Below are positions 55,543 to 64,000 of a stretch of DNA of 64,000 nt, one piece after another (the first letter of the stretch is position 1; every line of letters starts with the position of its first letter). The position numbers and the translations under genes are program-made. The notes under the pieces are model-generated. The model made no database searches. It was not told the origin of the DNA and worked only from the letters and a program-made list of their open reading frames with translations. The DNA is taken from contig NZ_VOHK01000003.1 in NCBI RefSeq assembly GCF_007859325.1, positions 310,001 to 374,000 of the forward strand, written 5' to 3'. The DNA comes from Luteimonas marina. Its GTDB lineage: Bacteria; Pseudomonadota; Gammaproteobacteria; Xanthomonadales; Xanthomonadaceae.

Positions 55543-57777
55543 ATGAAATTCTTCGCCAGCTGCGCCAAGGGCCTGGAATACCTGCTGGCCGATGAACTGC
55601 TCGCGCTCGGCTGCGCGCGGGCAACCGCGACCACGGCGGGCGTCAACGTCGAGGGCGAACTGGTCGACGCGCAGCGCGCGGTGCTGTGGTCGCGCCTGGC
55701 CAGCCGCGTGCTCTGGCCGCTCGCGGACTACGACTGCCCGGACGAGGAGGCGCTGTATCGCGGCGCGCGCGAAGTGGCGTGGCAGGATCACCTCGACGCG
55801 ACGATGACGCTGGCGGTCGACGCGCACGTGTCCGGCAGCGCGATCACGCACGCGCGCTACGCCGCGCAGCGGATCAAGGACGCGGTGGTCGATGCGCTGC
55901 GCGAAGCCTCGGGTGCGCGCCCGGACGTGGATGTCGAATCGCCCGACCTGCGCCTGAACCTCGTCGTGCGCAAGGGCAGGGCGCTGCTGTCGGTCGACCT
56001 CGGCGGCGGCCCCCTGCACCGGCGCGGCTGGCGGCGGTCGCAGGGCGATGCGCCGCTCAAGGAAAACCTCGCGGCCGCCGTGCTGCTGCGTGGCGGCTGG
56101 CCGAAGCTGTACGCCGAAGGCGGCGCGCTACTCGACCCGATGTGCGGCAGCGGCACCCTGGTGATCGAAGGCGCGCTGATGGCGGCCGACGTCGCGCCGG
56201 GGCTGCTGCGGCATGGCGATGTCTTGCCGAGCCGCTGGCGCGGATTCGACGCCGATGCCTGGCGCGCGCTGCTCGACGACGCTGCCGCGCGCGAGCGCGC
56301 CGGGCGCGCCGTGCTGCGGCCGGTGTTCGATGGCAGCGATCTTGATCCGCAGGCGATCCATGCCGCGCGCGAGAATGCGACGGCGGCCGGGCTGCGCGAT
56401 GCGATTCGCTGGGAAGTACGGCCGGTCGAACAACTTGCCGAGCACTTTCTTTCCCGTCATTCCCGCTTTCGCGGGAATGGCGGGGTTGAAGTTCCGGTCG
56501 CCGACGGAAACATCGGTTCGGCGGCGCAATCCGTCGAGGCCGGAACCTCCCGCGGCCTCGTCGCCTGCAACCCGCCCTATGACGCCCGCCTCGCCGCCGA
56601 TCCCGCGCTGTACCGCACGCTCGGCGACGCACTCAAGCGCGCGGTGCCGGACTGGTGCGCGAGCCTGCTGTGCGGCGATCGCGAACTCGCCTTCGCTACC
56701 GGCCTGCGCGCGAGGAAGAACTACCAGTTGTTCAACGGCGCGCTCGAATGCACCCTGATCGTCTGCGACCCGATCCGCCCGGCCATGCGCGAGGACGCCG
56801 CGCCGCGCGACCTGTCCGAAGGCGCGCGCATGGTCGCCAACCGCCTGCGCAAGACGCTGAAGGCCTCGAAGTCCTGGCGCGAACGCGGGGACGTCGACTG
56901 CTTCCGCGCCTACGACGCCGACATTCCCGAATACGCCGCCGCGATCGACGTCTACACCGACGCCGGCTCGCGCGAGCGCTGGCTGCACGTGCAGGAGTAT
57001 GCCGCGCCGGCGGAGATTCCGGAGGCCGTCACCCGCAGGCGCTTCGGCGAACTGCTCGCCGGCGCCGCCGAGGCGCTGGACGTGCCGCGCGAGCGCATCG
57101 CGGTGAAGACCCGGGCGAAAGGGAAGGGTGGCAGCAAGTATGGTCACTTCGCCCATCGCGGCGAGTTCATGAGCGTGCGCGAGGGCGCGGCCAGGCTGCG
57201 CGTGAACCTGTTCGACTATCTCGACACAGGCCTGTTCCTCGACCATCGCCCGCTGCGCCTGAGCATCGCCGAAGAGGCGCGCGGCGGGCGCTTCCTCAAC
57301 CTGTTCTGCTACACCGGCGCGGCGACCGTGCAGGCGGCCGTCGGCGGCGCCGCGCAGACCACCAGCGTCGACCTGTCGGCGACCTATCTCGAATGGCTGG
57401 CCGACAACCTGCGCGAGAACGCCATCGGCGGCACCCGCCACCGCATCGCACAGGCCGACGCGATGGCGTGGCTGCGCGGCGACCGCGGCGAGTACGACCT
57501 CGTCTTCTGCGACCCGCCCACCTTCTCCAATTCCGCGCGCGCCGACGACTTCGACGTGCAGCGCTCGCACGTGGAACTGCTGCGGCTGGCGGTCGCGCGG
57601 CTGGCGCCGGACGGCGTGCTGTACTTCTCGAACAACTTCCGCCGGTTCCGGCTCGACGCCGACGCGCTGGCCGCGTTCGCGTCGGTGGAAGACATCAGCG
57701 CGGAGACGATCCCGCCGGATTTCGCGCGCAATCCACGCATCCATCGCACCTGGCGGCTGCGGCGCAGGGACGGGTGA
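55543..57777 (+). CDS. rlmL: Fused 23S rRNA methyltransferase RlmKL, with a repeat inserted in frame
   Basis: RlmKL makes m2G2445 (RlmL half) and m7G2069 (RlmK half) in 23S rRNA. The 744-aa protein has a THUMP domain (about 50-160), then the first methyltransferase ([29 protein letters not shown]) and the second ([36 protein letters not shown]). Near residues 303-318 the sequence reads [13 protein letters not shown], which is the translation of a family A repeat (56458-56479), just before the first NPPY motif. The frame is intact and the catalytic motifs look normal, so the enzyme is probably active. Confidence 0.94.
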   Translation: MKFFASCAKGLEYLLADELLALGCARATATTAGVNVEGELVDAQRAVLWSRLASRVLWPLADYDCPDEEALYRGAREVAWQDHLDATMTLAVDAHVSGSAITHARYAAQRIKDAVVDALREASGARPDVDVESPDLRLNLVVRKGRALLSVDLGGGPLHRRGWRRSQGDAPLKENLAAAVLLRGGWPKLYAEGGALLDPMCGSGTLVIEGALMAADVAPGLLRHGDVLPSRWRGFDADAWRALLDDAAARERAGRAVLRPVFDGSDLDPQAIHAARENATAAGLRDAIRWEVRPVEQLAEHFLSRHSRFRGNGGVEVPVADGNIGSAAQSVEAGTSRGLVACNPPYDARLAADPALYRTLGDALKRAVPDWCASLLCGDRELAFATGLRARKNYQLFNGALECTLIVCDPIRPAMREDAAPRDLSEGARMVANRLRKTLKASKSWRERGDVDCFRAYDADIPEYAAAIDVYTDAGSRERWLHVQEYAAPAEIPEAVTRRRFGELLAGAAEALDVPRERIAVKTRAKGKGGSKYGHFAHRGEFMSVREGAARLRVNLFDYLDTGLFLDHRPLRLSIAEEARGGRFLNLFCYTGAATVQAAVGGAAQTTSVDLSATYLEWLADNLRENAIGGTRHRIAQADAMAWLRGDRGEYDLVFCDPPTFSNSARADDFDVQRSHVELLRLAVARLAPDGVLYFSNNFRRFRLDADALAAFASVEDISAETIPPDFARNPRIHRTWRLRRRDG
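56458..56479. repeat. Family A palindrome inside rlmL
   Basis: CATTCCCGC-TTTC-GCGGGAATG is a perfect palindrome within the coding sequence. The flanks (CCCGT before and GCGGG after) also match the family. It is translated as [11 protein letters not shown]. Confidence 0.9.
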
Positions 57778-57856
57778 CGCGATCGGATCGGGAGAGGGGG
57801 CATTCGCCGGCGCCGATCCGGCGTTTTGTCCCGGGCGAGGGCGCCACGATCCCGCC

Positions 57857-57928
57857 GTCATCCCCGCGAAGGCGGGGATCCATTGGCTTTCGCAAAGACG
57901 CTGGATCCCCGCTTTCGCGGGGATGACG
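57857..57928. repeat. Family A paired inverted repeat
   Basis: GTCATCCCCGC-GAAG-GCGGGGATCCA and TGGATCCCCGC-TTTC-GCGGGGATGACG lie about 26 bases apart in inverted order. It lies in the 273-base gap between rlmL and the first pirin gene. Confidence 0.9.
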
Positions 57929-57945
57929 ACAGGAAGGAGTCTGGG

Positions 57946-57989
57946 AAAATAGAACAAACTTCATTGAAGGAAAACTATTGTTCTATTTT
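57946..57989. promoter_or_regulatory. AT-rich 12-bp inverted repeat upstream of pirin
   Basis: AAAATAGAACAA and TTGTTCTATTTT are perfect 12-bp arms around 20 bases that contain TTCATTGAA. It is the most AT-rich stretch in this part of the window, about 60 bases before the pirin ATG. It could be an activator or repressor site, or a hairpin ending in TTTTT. Confidence 0.6.
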
Positions 57990-58050
57990 TAACGGTTATT
58001 CCCGACCCAATCGGGCGCATATTGACGGCCAGTCCACAGAGGGCACCACC

Positions 58051-58911
58051 ATGAGCGCCACCGATCCCATCCGCTACGCCCGCATCGCCCGCAAGGTCCG
58101 CGGCACGCCCGCGTCCGATGGTGCCGGGGTCAGGCTGACCCGCGTCATCGGCGGCGGCGAGCTGCCGGATCTCGATCCGTTCCTGCTGCTCGACGAGTTC
58201 GGCACCGACAAGCCCGAGGATTACCTCGCCGGCTTCCCCAGCCATCCGCACCGCGGCTTCGAGACCGTGACCTACATGCTCGATGGCCGCATGCGCCACA
58301 AGGACAACCACGGCAACGAGGGTCTGCTGGTCCCCGGCAGCGTGCAGTGGATGACCGCCGGCCGAGGCCTGGTGCATTCGGAGATGCCCGAGCAGGAGGA
58401 AGGCCGCATGCGCGGCTTCCAGCTGTGGGTGAACCTGCCGGCGAAGGACAAGATGACCGACCCGCGCTACCAGGAATTCCCGCCGGAGCAACTGCCGGTG
58501 GTGACGCCGGCCGACGGCGTGACGGTGAAGCTGATCGCCGGCGAGGTCGATGGCGTGCGCGGTCCGATCGCGCAGCCGGCGACCGATCCGCTGTACCTCG
58601 ACATCGAACTCGCGCCCGGCGCCGAATGGCTGTACCCGCTGCCCGACGGCCACAGCGCGTTCGCGTATGCGTTCGAGGGTTCGCTCGCGCTCGGCGACGG
58701 CGACGACGCGCGCCCGCTCGCGGCGCAGGAGATGGCCGTGCTCGGCGGCGGCGATGTGCTGAAGCTGCATGCGGGCGACGACGGCGCGCGGCTGATCGTG
58801 GTCGCCGGCCGCCCGCTGCGCGAGCCGGTCGCGCGCTACGGTCCGTTCGTGATGAACACGAAGCAGGAGATCATGCAGGCCTTCGTCGATTTCCAGGAAG
58901 GCCGGTTCTGA
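58051..58911 (+). CDS. Pirin family protein
   Basis: This 286-aa bicupin has the pirin metal motif FPSHPHRGFETVTYMLDGRMRH (His and His in the first cupin, then Glu/His in GLVHSEMP), and a second cupin. Pirins bind iron and act as quercetinases or redox-responsive cofactors. The ATG at 58051 follows GAGGGCACCACC. A second, only distantly similar pirin is at 61975. The NAD(P)-binding gene follows after 25 bases. Confidence 0.93.
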   Translation: MSATDPIRYARIARKVRGTPASDGAGVRLTRVIGGGELPDLDPFLLLDEFGTDKPEDYLAGFPSHPHRGFETVTYMLDGRMRHKDNHGNEGLLVPGSVQWMTAGRGLVHSEMPEQEEGRMRGFQLWVNLPAKDKMTDPRYQEFPPEQLPVVTPADGVTVKLIAGEVDGVRGPIAQPATDPLYLDIELAPGAEWLYPLPDGHSAFAYAFEGSLALGDGDDARPLAAQEMAVLGGGDVLKLHAGDDGARLIVVAGRPLREPVARYGPFVMNTKQEIMQAFVDFQEGRF

Positions 58912-58936
58912 ACCACATCGCGCAAGGAGTACGGAA

Positions 58937-59572
58937 ATGAAACTCGCATTGTTCGGCGCGACCGGCAGCATCGGTTCGCGGATCCTCGACGAGGCGCTCG
59001 CGCGCGGCCACGACGTGGTCGCGATCGCACGCGATCCCGCGCGGCTGCCTGCGCGCGAGGGCTTCGCGGCCGTCGCGGGCGACATCACCGCGCCGGCGAC
59101 GTATCGACCTGCGATCGAGGGCATCGATGCCGTCGTCGTCAGCGTGTCGCCGCGCGGCGGCACCACCGGTGCGCAACTCGTCGCGCTGGCCAGGGACCTG
59201 CAGGACTTGCCCGCGGATGCGGCGAAGCGCCTGTTCTGGGTCGGCGGCGCCGGCAGCCTCGAAGTCGCGCCGGGCGTGCGCGCCGTCGACACGCCCGACT
59301 TCCCGGCCGAATACCGCGCCGAGGCGCTGGCGCTGGCCGAGGTCCTGGACACGCTGCGCGGTTCGGACGCGGGGCCGGACTGGACCTTCGTCAGCCCGTC
59401 GTTCGTGATCGCGCCGGGCGAGCGCACGGGCCGTTACCGGCTCGGCGGCGATGCGCCCCTGTTTGATGCGGATGGCAACAGCCGCATCAGCAATGAGGAT
59501 TTCGCCGTGGCGCTGCTGGACCGGATCGAGAAGGACGACGCGCGGCGCCGGCGGATCACGGTCGGATACTGA
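58937..59572 (+). CDS. NAD(P)-binding (atypical SDR/NmrA-like) protein
   Basis: This 211-aa Rossmann protein starts MKLALFGATGSIGSRILDEA, the GxxGxxG nucleotide loop, and has FWVGGAGSLEVAPG plus YRAEALALAEVLD in place of the classical YxxxK. It resembles YwnB/NmrA-type oxidoreductases that reduce quinones or sense NADP. It has AAGGAG upstream and is probably transcribed with the pirin gene. Confidence 0.9.
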   Translation: MKLALFGATGSIGSRILDEALARGHDVVAIARDPARLPAREGFAAVAGDITAPATYRPAIEGIDAVVVSVSPRGGTTGAQLVALARDLQDLPADAAKRLFWVGGAGSLEVAPGVRAVDTPDFPAEYRAEALALAEVLDTLRGSDAGPDWTFVSPSFVIAPGERTGRYRLGGDAPLFDADGNSRISNEDFAVALLDRIEKDDARRRRITVGY

Positions 59573-59597
59573 TCGGCGACGCGTTGTGGACGTCACG

Positions 59598-59624
59598 AAA
59601 AAGCCGGGCATTGCCCGGCTTTTT
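59598..59624. terminator. Bidirectional Rho-independent terminator
   Basis: AAAAAGCCGGGC-ATT-GCCCGGCTTTTT is a perfect 12-bp stem with A- and T-runs. It lies 25 bases after the NAD(P)-binding gene and faces the convergent aqpZ. Confidence 0.92.
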
Positions 59625-59666
59625 CTGGTGCCTTTCCCAGGCAAAGGAATAGCTTGGAAAAAGGCC

Positions 59667-59755
59667 TGTCACTTCGACCGCAGGGAGAAGTCTTCCTTCA
59701 CTCCCGCGCGGAAACGGGATTTCTCCCCCGGATCAAGTCCGGGGTCGAAATGACA
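59667..59755. repeat. Family B inverted repeat
   Basis: TGTCACTTCGACCGCAGGGA at the left and GGGGTCGAAATGACA at the right are complementary at the ends, with a diverged middle (CCGGATCAAGTCCGG forms its own hairpin). It lies between the convergent ends of the NAD(P)-binding gene and aqpZ. Confidence 0.8.
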
Positions 59756-59788
59756 GGGATTGTTCTTTGCGCGTGGCGTCGTCGTCGA

Positions 59789-60523
59789 TCAGCCGTTGCC
59801 GACGATGTCCGGCCGGTCGTGGCCCAGCCACTTGTAGAACAGGCCGCCGAGCAGGCCGCCGAGGATCGGCGCCAGCCAGAACAGCCACAGCTGCGAGACC
59901 TGTGCGCCGCCGGCGAAGATCGCGACGCCGGTCGAGCGCGCCGGGTTCACCGAGGTGTTGGTCACCGGGATGCTGATCAGGTGGATCAGGGTCAGCGCCA
60001 GGCCGATCGCGATCGGCGCGAAGCCGGCCGGTGCGCGGCTGTGGGTGGCGCCCATGATCACGACCAGGAAGAACGCGGTCAGCACCACCTCGCACAGGAA
60101 GGCCGCCGCCATCGAATAACCGCCCGGCGAAAGCTCGCCGAAACCATTGCTGGCGAACGCGCCGGCGCTGCCGCCGTCGATCGCGAAGCCGGCGCTGCCG
60201 CTGGCGATCTGGAACAGGATGAAGGCCGCCGCCACCGCGCCCAGCGTCTGCGCGACGATGTAGGGCAGCAGGTCCCTGGCCGGGAAGCGCCCGCCGGCCC
60301 ACAGCCCGAAGCTCACCGCCGGATTGAAATGCCCGCCGGAGATATGTCCCAGCGCGTACGCGCCGGTGAGCACGGTGAGGCCGAACGCCAGCGCCACGCC
60401 GACGAAGCCGATGCCCAGCGGGTTGCCGTCGCCGCCGAAGTTGGCGGCGAGCACGGCGCTGCCGCAGCCACCCAGGACGAGCCAGAACGTGCCGACGAAC
60501 TCGGCAGCGAGTTTCTTCACCAT
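59789..60523 (-). CDS. aqpZ: Aquaporin Z water channel
   Basis: This 244-aa inner-membrane protein has six helices and the two NPA pore loops, [16 protein letters not shown] and [20 protein letters not shown], with the Arg of the selectivity filter after the second. The opening [24 protein letters not shown] is typical of AqpZ. ATG 60523 has AGGGGAAA upstream; an in-frame start nine codons earlier is less likely. The 307-base gap to the next gene holds its promoter and leader only. Confidence 0.96.
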   Translation of the reverse strand: MVKKLAAEFVGTFWLVLGGCGSAVLAANFGGDGNPLGIGFVGVALAFGLTVLTGAYALGHISGGHFNPAVSFGLWAGGRFPARDLLPYIVAQTLGAVAAAFILFQIASGSAGFAIDGGSAGAFASNGFGELSPGGYSMAAAFLCEVVLTAFFLVVIMGATHSRAPAGFAPIAIGLALTLIHLISIPVTNTSVNPARSTGVAIFAGGAQVSQLWLFWLAPILGGLLGGLFYKWLGHDRPDIVGNG

Positions 60524-60673
60524 GATGCGTTTCCCCTGGCGGGTGGTCATGGGCCCGCCGCGGCGACAACGCTAGATCATCGTCCGGCCCCAAGCGTTAA
60601 GAAAACGATGGAAGGAGAGGGGCCGCGTCGGCCGGTTGGCGAGGGGCGCAGGTGGAAATGCGGAGCCGATCCA

Positions 60674-60701
60674 TTGGACAACGCGCACGTTTCGGTATAG
60701 T
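60674..60701 (+). promoter_or_regulatory. Sigma-70-type promoter for the secreted-protein gene at 60831
   Basis: TTGGAC, a 16-base spacer and TATAGT form a near-consensus promoter. The transcript would have a leader of about 120 bases. That leader includes a possible 27-codon frame (60712-60795) whose coding nature is not supported. Confidence 0.65.
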
Positions 60702-60830
60702 GCCGGCGGAAATGGAGTTCATCCCCCTAGCTGGAACGATGAATTACCCACGAATGTTGTTGCGGTGCAGCACTTTCCCCCATGCAGGGCTGTGACCTCG
60801 TGGTCCCTTCGCTACATGGAGCGACACCAA

Positions 60831-61277
60831 ATGAAATCGATGTCCCTGCTGTTGGCGGCCCTGCTGTGGCCCGGCCATGCGCTTGCGCAGTCCGTCGCCG
60901 AAAACTGTCCCGAGCTGCCGTCGGGCAGCAGCCTGCACTGGGAAGCGCTGGCCGGCCCCGACTTCGTGTTCTGCAAGGCCATGCGCGAATCCGACGGCTC
61001 GCAGGCCTTCTCGGTCATGCTGCGGGCCGAATCCTCGTTCCGGCCCGACCGCGGGCTGCGCGAGGACAAGGCGGTGATCGACGGGCACAAGGTGTCCTGG
61101 TACCGCGGTGAGGTGGCCACCCGGCAGAACGTCCATGTCCGCGAGACCCTGGTCGACCTGGGCAGGAAGAGTACGGCGCACATCGTCCTGCGCGCGGACT
61201 CCGAGGAGCAACTGGCCCGGAACCAGCTGCTGGCCGAGAACCTGCGGTTCCGTCCGACCAGCGTCGGCGGGGACTGA
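60831..61277 (+). CDS. Small secreted protein, paralogue of the gene at 61368
   Basis: I do not recognise the family. The 148-aa protein has a signal peptide (SMSLLLAALLWPGHALAQ) and a mature part of about 125 residues with two cysteines (ENCPELP, FVFCKAMRESDG) that could pair. Conserved blocks shared with the paralogue are CPELP, QAFSVMLR, LREDKAVIDGHKVSWYRG and TAHIVLRADS. The latter half looks like beta strands. ATG 60831 has TGGAGCG upstream; an ATG at 60816 is possible. Confidence 0.8.
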   Translation: MKSMSLLLAALLWPGHALAQSVAENCPELPSGSSLHWEALAGPDFVFCKAMRESDGSQAFSVMLRAESSFRPDRGLREDKAVIDGHKVSWYRGEVATRQNVHVRETLVDLGRKSTAHIVLRADSEEQLARNQLLAENLRFRPTSVGGD

Positions 61278-61367
61278 TCGCGGCGAACCAGCCCCGGATC
61301 GGGCCGGTGACCATGTGTGCGGTATGCGCGCCCGGCCAGCGGGCAATCCGCGGCCGGGAGGGGCGGC

Positions 61368-61811
61368 TCAGTTGCTGCCGATCCACGTGTCCCGGAAACG
61401 CAGGCTTTCGGCCAGGCGCTGGCTTTCGACGCGCTGGGCCTCCGTTTCCACGCGGAGCACGATGTGCGCGTACAGGTCGTCATCCAGTTCGATCTGGGTT
61501 TCGCGGACGATCGCGTCCGGCTGCAGCGCGGTGTCTCCCCGGTACCAGCGCACTTCGTGCCCGTCGATGACGGCTTTTTCCTCGCGCAGCCCGAAGCGTT
61601 CGCGGAACGGGGACTTGTCCCGCAGCATGACCGAGAAGGCCTGCGCGCCGTCCGCCTCGCGCATCGCCTTGCAGTAAAGGAAGCCCTCGCCCTGCGTCAC
61701 TTCCCAGGACAGGTTGCCGTCCACGGGCAGCTCCGGGCACCTCGGCGCGGGCTGCGCGAAGGCGGGAAAGGGGAGCAGCATCGCAAGCAACAGCCGGTGT
61801 CTCGTCTTCAT
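61368..61811 (-). CDS. Small secreted protein, paralogue of the gene at 60831
   Basis: This 147-aa protein has a signal peptide (RLLLAMLLPFPAFAQ) and aligns along its whole length with the convergent gene at 60831: CPELP, LYCKAMREADGAQAFSVMLR, LREEKAVIDGHEVRWYRGD, AHIVLRVET and LAESLRF. Both cysteines are kept. About half of the residues match by eye. The genes meet tail to tail with 90 bases between the stops, suggesting an inverted duplication. Function is unknown. Confidence 0.8.
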   Translation of the reverse strand: MKTRHRLLLAMLLPFPAFAQPAPRCPELPVDGNLSWEVTQGEGFLYCKAMREADGAQAFSVMLRDKSPFRERFGLREEKAVIDGHEVRWYRGDTALQPDAIVRETQIELDDDLYAHIVLRVETEAQRVESQRLAESLRFRDTWIGSN

Positions 61812-61974
61812 CAGGGGGATTTTCCGCGAAAGGCTTCCGGGAACCCTGCCATGCGCGCGGAAATGATGCAATGCACAAAGCATGACGCGCGTCATCCTTC
61901 AGGCAAGCGGATGCGCCCGTGGCTTCCGGTCGCGCCCGGGTGGCATCGCGCCGGAGGGGCAAGCATGGCCCGCA

Positions 61975-62835
61975 TCATCTTTCCGGCAGCGGGATGAACT
62001 CCGTTTCGCCCTGGATCTCGCCGAAGCGGCCGTCCTGCCAGTCCTGCTTGGCCTGCTCGATGCGCTCCTTCGAGGACGACACGAAGTTCCACCACAGGTG
62101 GCGCGGTGCGTCGAGCGGTTCGCCGCCGAACAGGATCGCCTTGACCGGCGTCTTCGCGCGCAGGATCGCCGGCGAGCCCGGGCCCGGCAGCACGAGGTGG
62201 CGCTTGGGGATGTCGGCGCCGTCGAGCTGCGCCTCGCCGTCGAGGACGTAGAGTGCGCGCTCGGGGTGGCTGGCGTCGATCGCGATCTCGGCGTCGGCGT
62301 CGAGGTCGATGGCGACGTTCAGCGTGTCGGTGAACACGCGCACCGGCGACTCCTCGCCATAGGCGCGGCCGGCGATGACGCGCAGGATCGCGCCCCGGCG
62401 CTCGAACCGGGGCAGGGACGCGGCGGCGTGATGGTGGAAGGCGGGATCGGTTTCCTCGTGCGGCTTCGGCAGCGCCACCCAGGTCTGCATGCCGTGCAGC
62501 GGCTGCCCGCCTTCGCGCAGTTCCGACGGCGTGCGCTCGGAGTGGGCGATGCCGCGGCCGGCGGTCATCCAGTTCACGTCGCCGGGATTGATGTCCTGCA
62601 GCGAGCCGAGCGTGTCGCGGTGGCGGATCGTGCCCGACCACAGGAAGGTCACGGTGGCCAGGCCGATATGCGGATGCGGGCGCACGTCGACGCCGACGCC
62701 GGGTTCGAACACCGCCGGGCCCATGTGGTCGACGAACACGAACGGGCCGACGCTGCGCGCCTGGATCGTCGGCACGGCGCGGCGCACCACGAGGTTGCCG
62801 ATGTCGTGCTCGCGCGGGGGAATGATCGTGGTCAT
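61975..62835 (-). CDS. Pirin family protein (second copy)
   Basis: This 286-aa bicupin has the pirin pattern FVFVDHMGPAVFEPG, RPHPHIGLATVTFLWSGTIRHRDT and MTAGRGIAHSERTP, with the iron-binding His, His, Glu/His positions kept. It is clearly diverged from the pirin at 58051, nearer the YhhW-like type with a C-terminal PRHLWWNFVSSSKERI. It is expected to be an iron-dependent dioxygenase or redox cofactor protein. Confidence 0.93.
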   Translation of the reverse strand: MTTIIPPREHDIGNLVVRRAVPTIQARSVGPFVFVDHMGPAVFEPGVGVDVRPHPHIGLATVTFLWSGTIRHRDTLGSLQDINPGDVNWMTAGRGIAHSERTPSELREGGQPLHGMQTWVALPKPHEETDPAFHHHAAASLPRFERRGAILRVIAGRAYGEESPVRVFTDTLNVAIDLDADAEIAIDASHPERALYVLDGEAQLDGADIPKRHLVLPGPGSPAILRAKTPVKAILFGGEPLDAPRHLWWNFVSSSKERIEQAKQDWQDGRFGEIQGETEFIPLPER

Positions 62836-62985
62836 GGCGGGCTCCCGATGGCTGGCTGCGTGCAGGATTGCACGTCTGCCGCGTCCGGAGTGTCGATGGC
62901 GGGAAACGGACCGTTCCGCGCCGTGCTTCGTCTTGCTTTGCTCCCTCCTGCGCGCGCAGCGCGGGGGAGGGGCGGGGAGGCGCCG

Positions 62986-63678
62986 TCAGTCGCCTGCCGC
63001 AACGTCCACGTCGCCGCGCCGGGAGGCGATGCGGTCGGCGAGGCGGGTCGGTTCGGGCAGGCGGTAGGTCGTGGTGTAGCGCATCACCAGCTCCGGCGCG
63101 CCGGCCATCGACACGCGATGGCCGGGCGAGACCACCAGCGGATTGCAGCGGACCTTGCTGCGCAGCAGCCAGCCGATCTGCTGGCCCCGGTGCCGCAGCG
63201 GCGTGAATGCGCCGCGCATGTCGTGCAGCGCGGTGGAGGCGGTGCCGACGAGGATCTTCTTCGCCACGCCGATGCAGGGCAGGTCGGCGGCCACGCCGAA
63301 ATGCGCGGCGATGCCCAGCCTTCGCGGATGGGCGATGCCGTGGCCGTCGACGAAGGCGAGGTTGGGCGCGCGCGGCAGTCGCTGCAGCGCCTGGAGCAGG
63401 GCGGGAAGCTCGCGGAAGCTGAGCAGGCCGGGAACATAGGGCATGGTCGTGGCCATGCGCACCACTTCGCAGGCGACCGGCTGCAGCGTGCGCGCGTCCA
63501 GCAGCACCGCCGCCGCCCGGGTCACCGTGCCCTCGTCCTCGAAGCCGACGTCGAAGCCGCCGATCCAGCACGGTGGCTTCGGGAAGCCGTCGCGCAGCGA
63601 CACCTTCTCCGCCAGCTCGGTCTGCACCCGGCGCGCGTCGGCGGTGCTGCCGTCCCAGTCGCCGAAGGGCGCGTTCAT
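62986..63678 (-). CDS. nfi: Endonuclease V
   Basis: This 230-aa enzyme cuts DNA one base 3' of deaminated bases such as inosine. Catalytic positions are visible: Asp in [10 protein letters not shown], Glu in SFRELPALL, Asp in [18 protein letters not shown] and Lys in [11 protein letters not shown]. Residues near the C-terminus ([12 protein letters not shown]) complete the fold. The start at 63678 overlaps the stop of the phosphatase gene (63675-63678), so both are one operon. Confidence 0.95.
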   Translation of the reverse strand: MNAPFGDWDGSTADARRVQTELAEKVSLRDGFPKPPCWIGGFDVGFEDEGTVTRAAAVLLDARTLQPVACEVVRMATTMPYVPGLLSFRELPALLQALQRLPRAPNLAFVDGHGIAHPRRLGIAAHFGVAADLPCIGVAKKILVGTASTALHDMRGAFTPLRHRGQQIGWLLRSKVRCNPLVVSPGHRVSMAGAPELVMRYTTTYRLPEPTRLADRIASRRGDVDVAAGD

Positions 63679-64000
63679 GGCGCGCGTATGGTTGCGCCGA
63701 AGCGCGTCACCTGCAGCCGCGCGCTGCCGTCGGCGGCGACGTGGACGGTGCTGAGGCGGTCGTATTCGGTTTCGGGCATCGGCGCGGTTTCGCATTGGCA
63801 CAGGGCGGCGACGATGTCCGGCACGGTATTGCTGTGGCCGGCGACGAGCACGGTGCCGTGCGGGTGGGCCGCCTTGAGCCGTGCCGCGAACGCGCCGGCG
63901 GGCAGCTTCGCGTCGTAGGTCTCGGCGTCGATGTGGTGCGCGCCGGCGGTCGGTTCCACGGTTTGCCGGGTGCGCCGGTAGTCGGTGGTGTAGATGGCGG
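63675..64000 (-). CDS. Histidine phosphatase family protein (3' part only)
   Basis: The window ends inside this gene; its 5' end lies to the right. The visible part runs from [13 protein letters not shown], which matches the S-x-x-R-x-x-Q-T segment of the phosphoglycerate-mutase-like fold, to the second catalytic His in [17 protein letters not shown]. The N-terminal RHG motif is not in the window. The substrate is unknown. The stop overlaps the nfi start. Confidence 0.85.
   Translation of the reverse strand, partial: AIYTTDYRRTRQTVEPTAGAHHIDAETYDAKLPAGAFAARLKAAHPHGTVLVAGHSNTVPDIVAALCQCETAPMPETEYDRLSTVHVAADGSARLQVTRFGATIRAP

Noticed and set aside
60712-60795. A 27-codon frame in the leader of the secreted-protein gene
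   Set aside because: It starts near the predicted transcript start but has no clear ribosome-binding site and no recognisable content.
62928-62980. A possible fifth family C repeat between the second pirin gene and nfi
   Set aside because: Only a degenerate half (CTCCCTCCTGCGC and GCGGGGGAGGGG) is visible; too weak to call.

Overview
The window reads as one continuous stretch of a high-GC gammaproteobacterial chromosome, most like the Xanthomonadaceae/Lysobacteraceae (Lysobacter, Luteimonas, Pseudoxanthomonas and relatives). The reasons are a second LexA followed by imuA-imuB-dnaE2, secreted M28, lysyl-endopeptidase-like and M2 (ACE-like) peptidases side by side, fused rlmKL, and abundant short GC-rich inverted repeats. 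I found no rRNA, tRNA, CRISPR array, transposase, integrase or prophage gene. Both ends cut genes: hflK on the left and a histidine phosphatase on the right.

Layout. 1-3236: hflK(end)-hflC-DUF2065-purA. 3427-8213: a Fur-box-controlled iron locus with a TonB-dependent siderophore receptor and three small-to-medium membrane proteins (DUF3649, PepSY, DUF3325). 8269-10509: a two-gene minus-strand cassette of a MazG-type nucleotide pyrophosphohydrolase and a nuclease-plus-SF1-helicase (DUF2075) protein, the best candidate here for a poorly described system. 10735-13677: two drug exporters (DHA2 MFS and DinF-like MATE). 13725-14387: a Doc-type toxin with an AbrB/MazE-type antitoxin, divergent from the SOS mutagenesis cassette lexA2-imuA-imuB-dnaE2 plus an AlkB-like dioxygenase (14491-21521). 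21555-25742: glutathione transferase and divergent WYL regulator, FMN reductase, hemerythrin-like protein and FAD oxidoreductase. 26098-29340: gcvP behind a tandem glycine riboswitch. 29450-31434: an unknown membrane protein with a Bcr/CflA exporter. 31556-36637: three exported peptidases. 36890-39951: a HExxH protein and GNAT-minC-minD-minE. 40148-42042: a NarL-type two-component pair. 42248-46962: SRPBCC protein, DUF423, M15 peptidase, PH-like protein, and an SPFH/membrane/ribbon-helix-helix/DUF4177 run with a striking GATATC operator. 47308-54489: an endonuclease/exonuclease/phosphatase family lipoprotein, bpt, an EF-hand protein, an ECF sigma factor fused to a membrane domain, DUF2007, tesB and an amidase. 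54512-60523: MOSC, hydrolase, rlmKL, pirin, NAD(P)-binding protein and aqpZ. 60831-64000: a convergent pair of secreted paralogues, a second pirin, nfi and the phosphatase.

The SOS unit is the clearest working module: an SOS box touching lexA2, then the accessory factors ImuA and ImuB and the error-prone polymerase DnaE2, then direct alkylation reversal by the AlkB-like enzyme. The window also holds four families of dispersed inverted repeats. Copies lie mostly between genes, but one is inside rlmKL, a pair is inside the 3' end of imuA, one supplies the stop codon of the amidase gene, and one sits in the gcvP leader between riboswitch and start codon.
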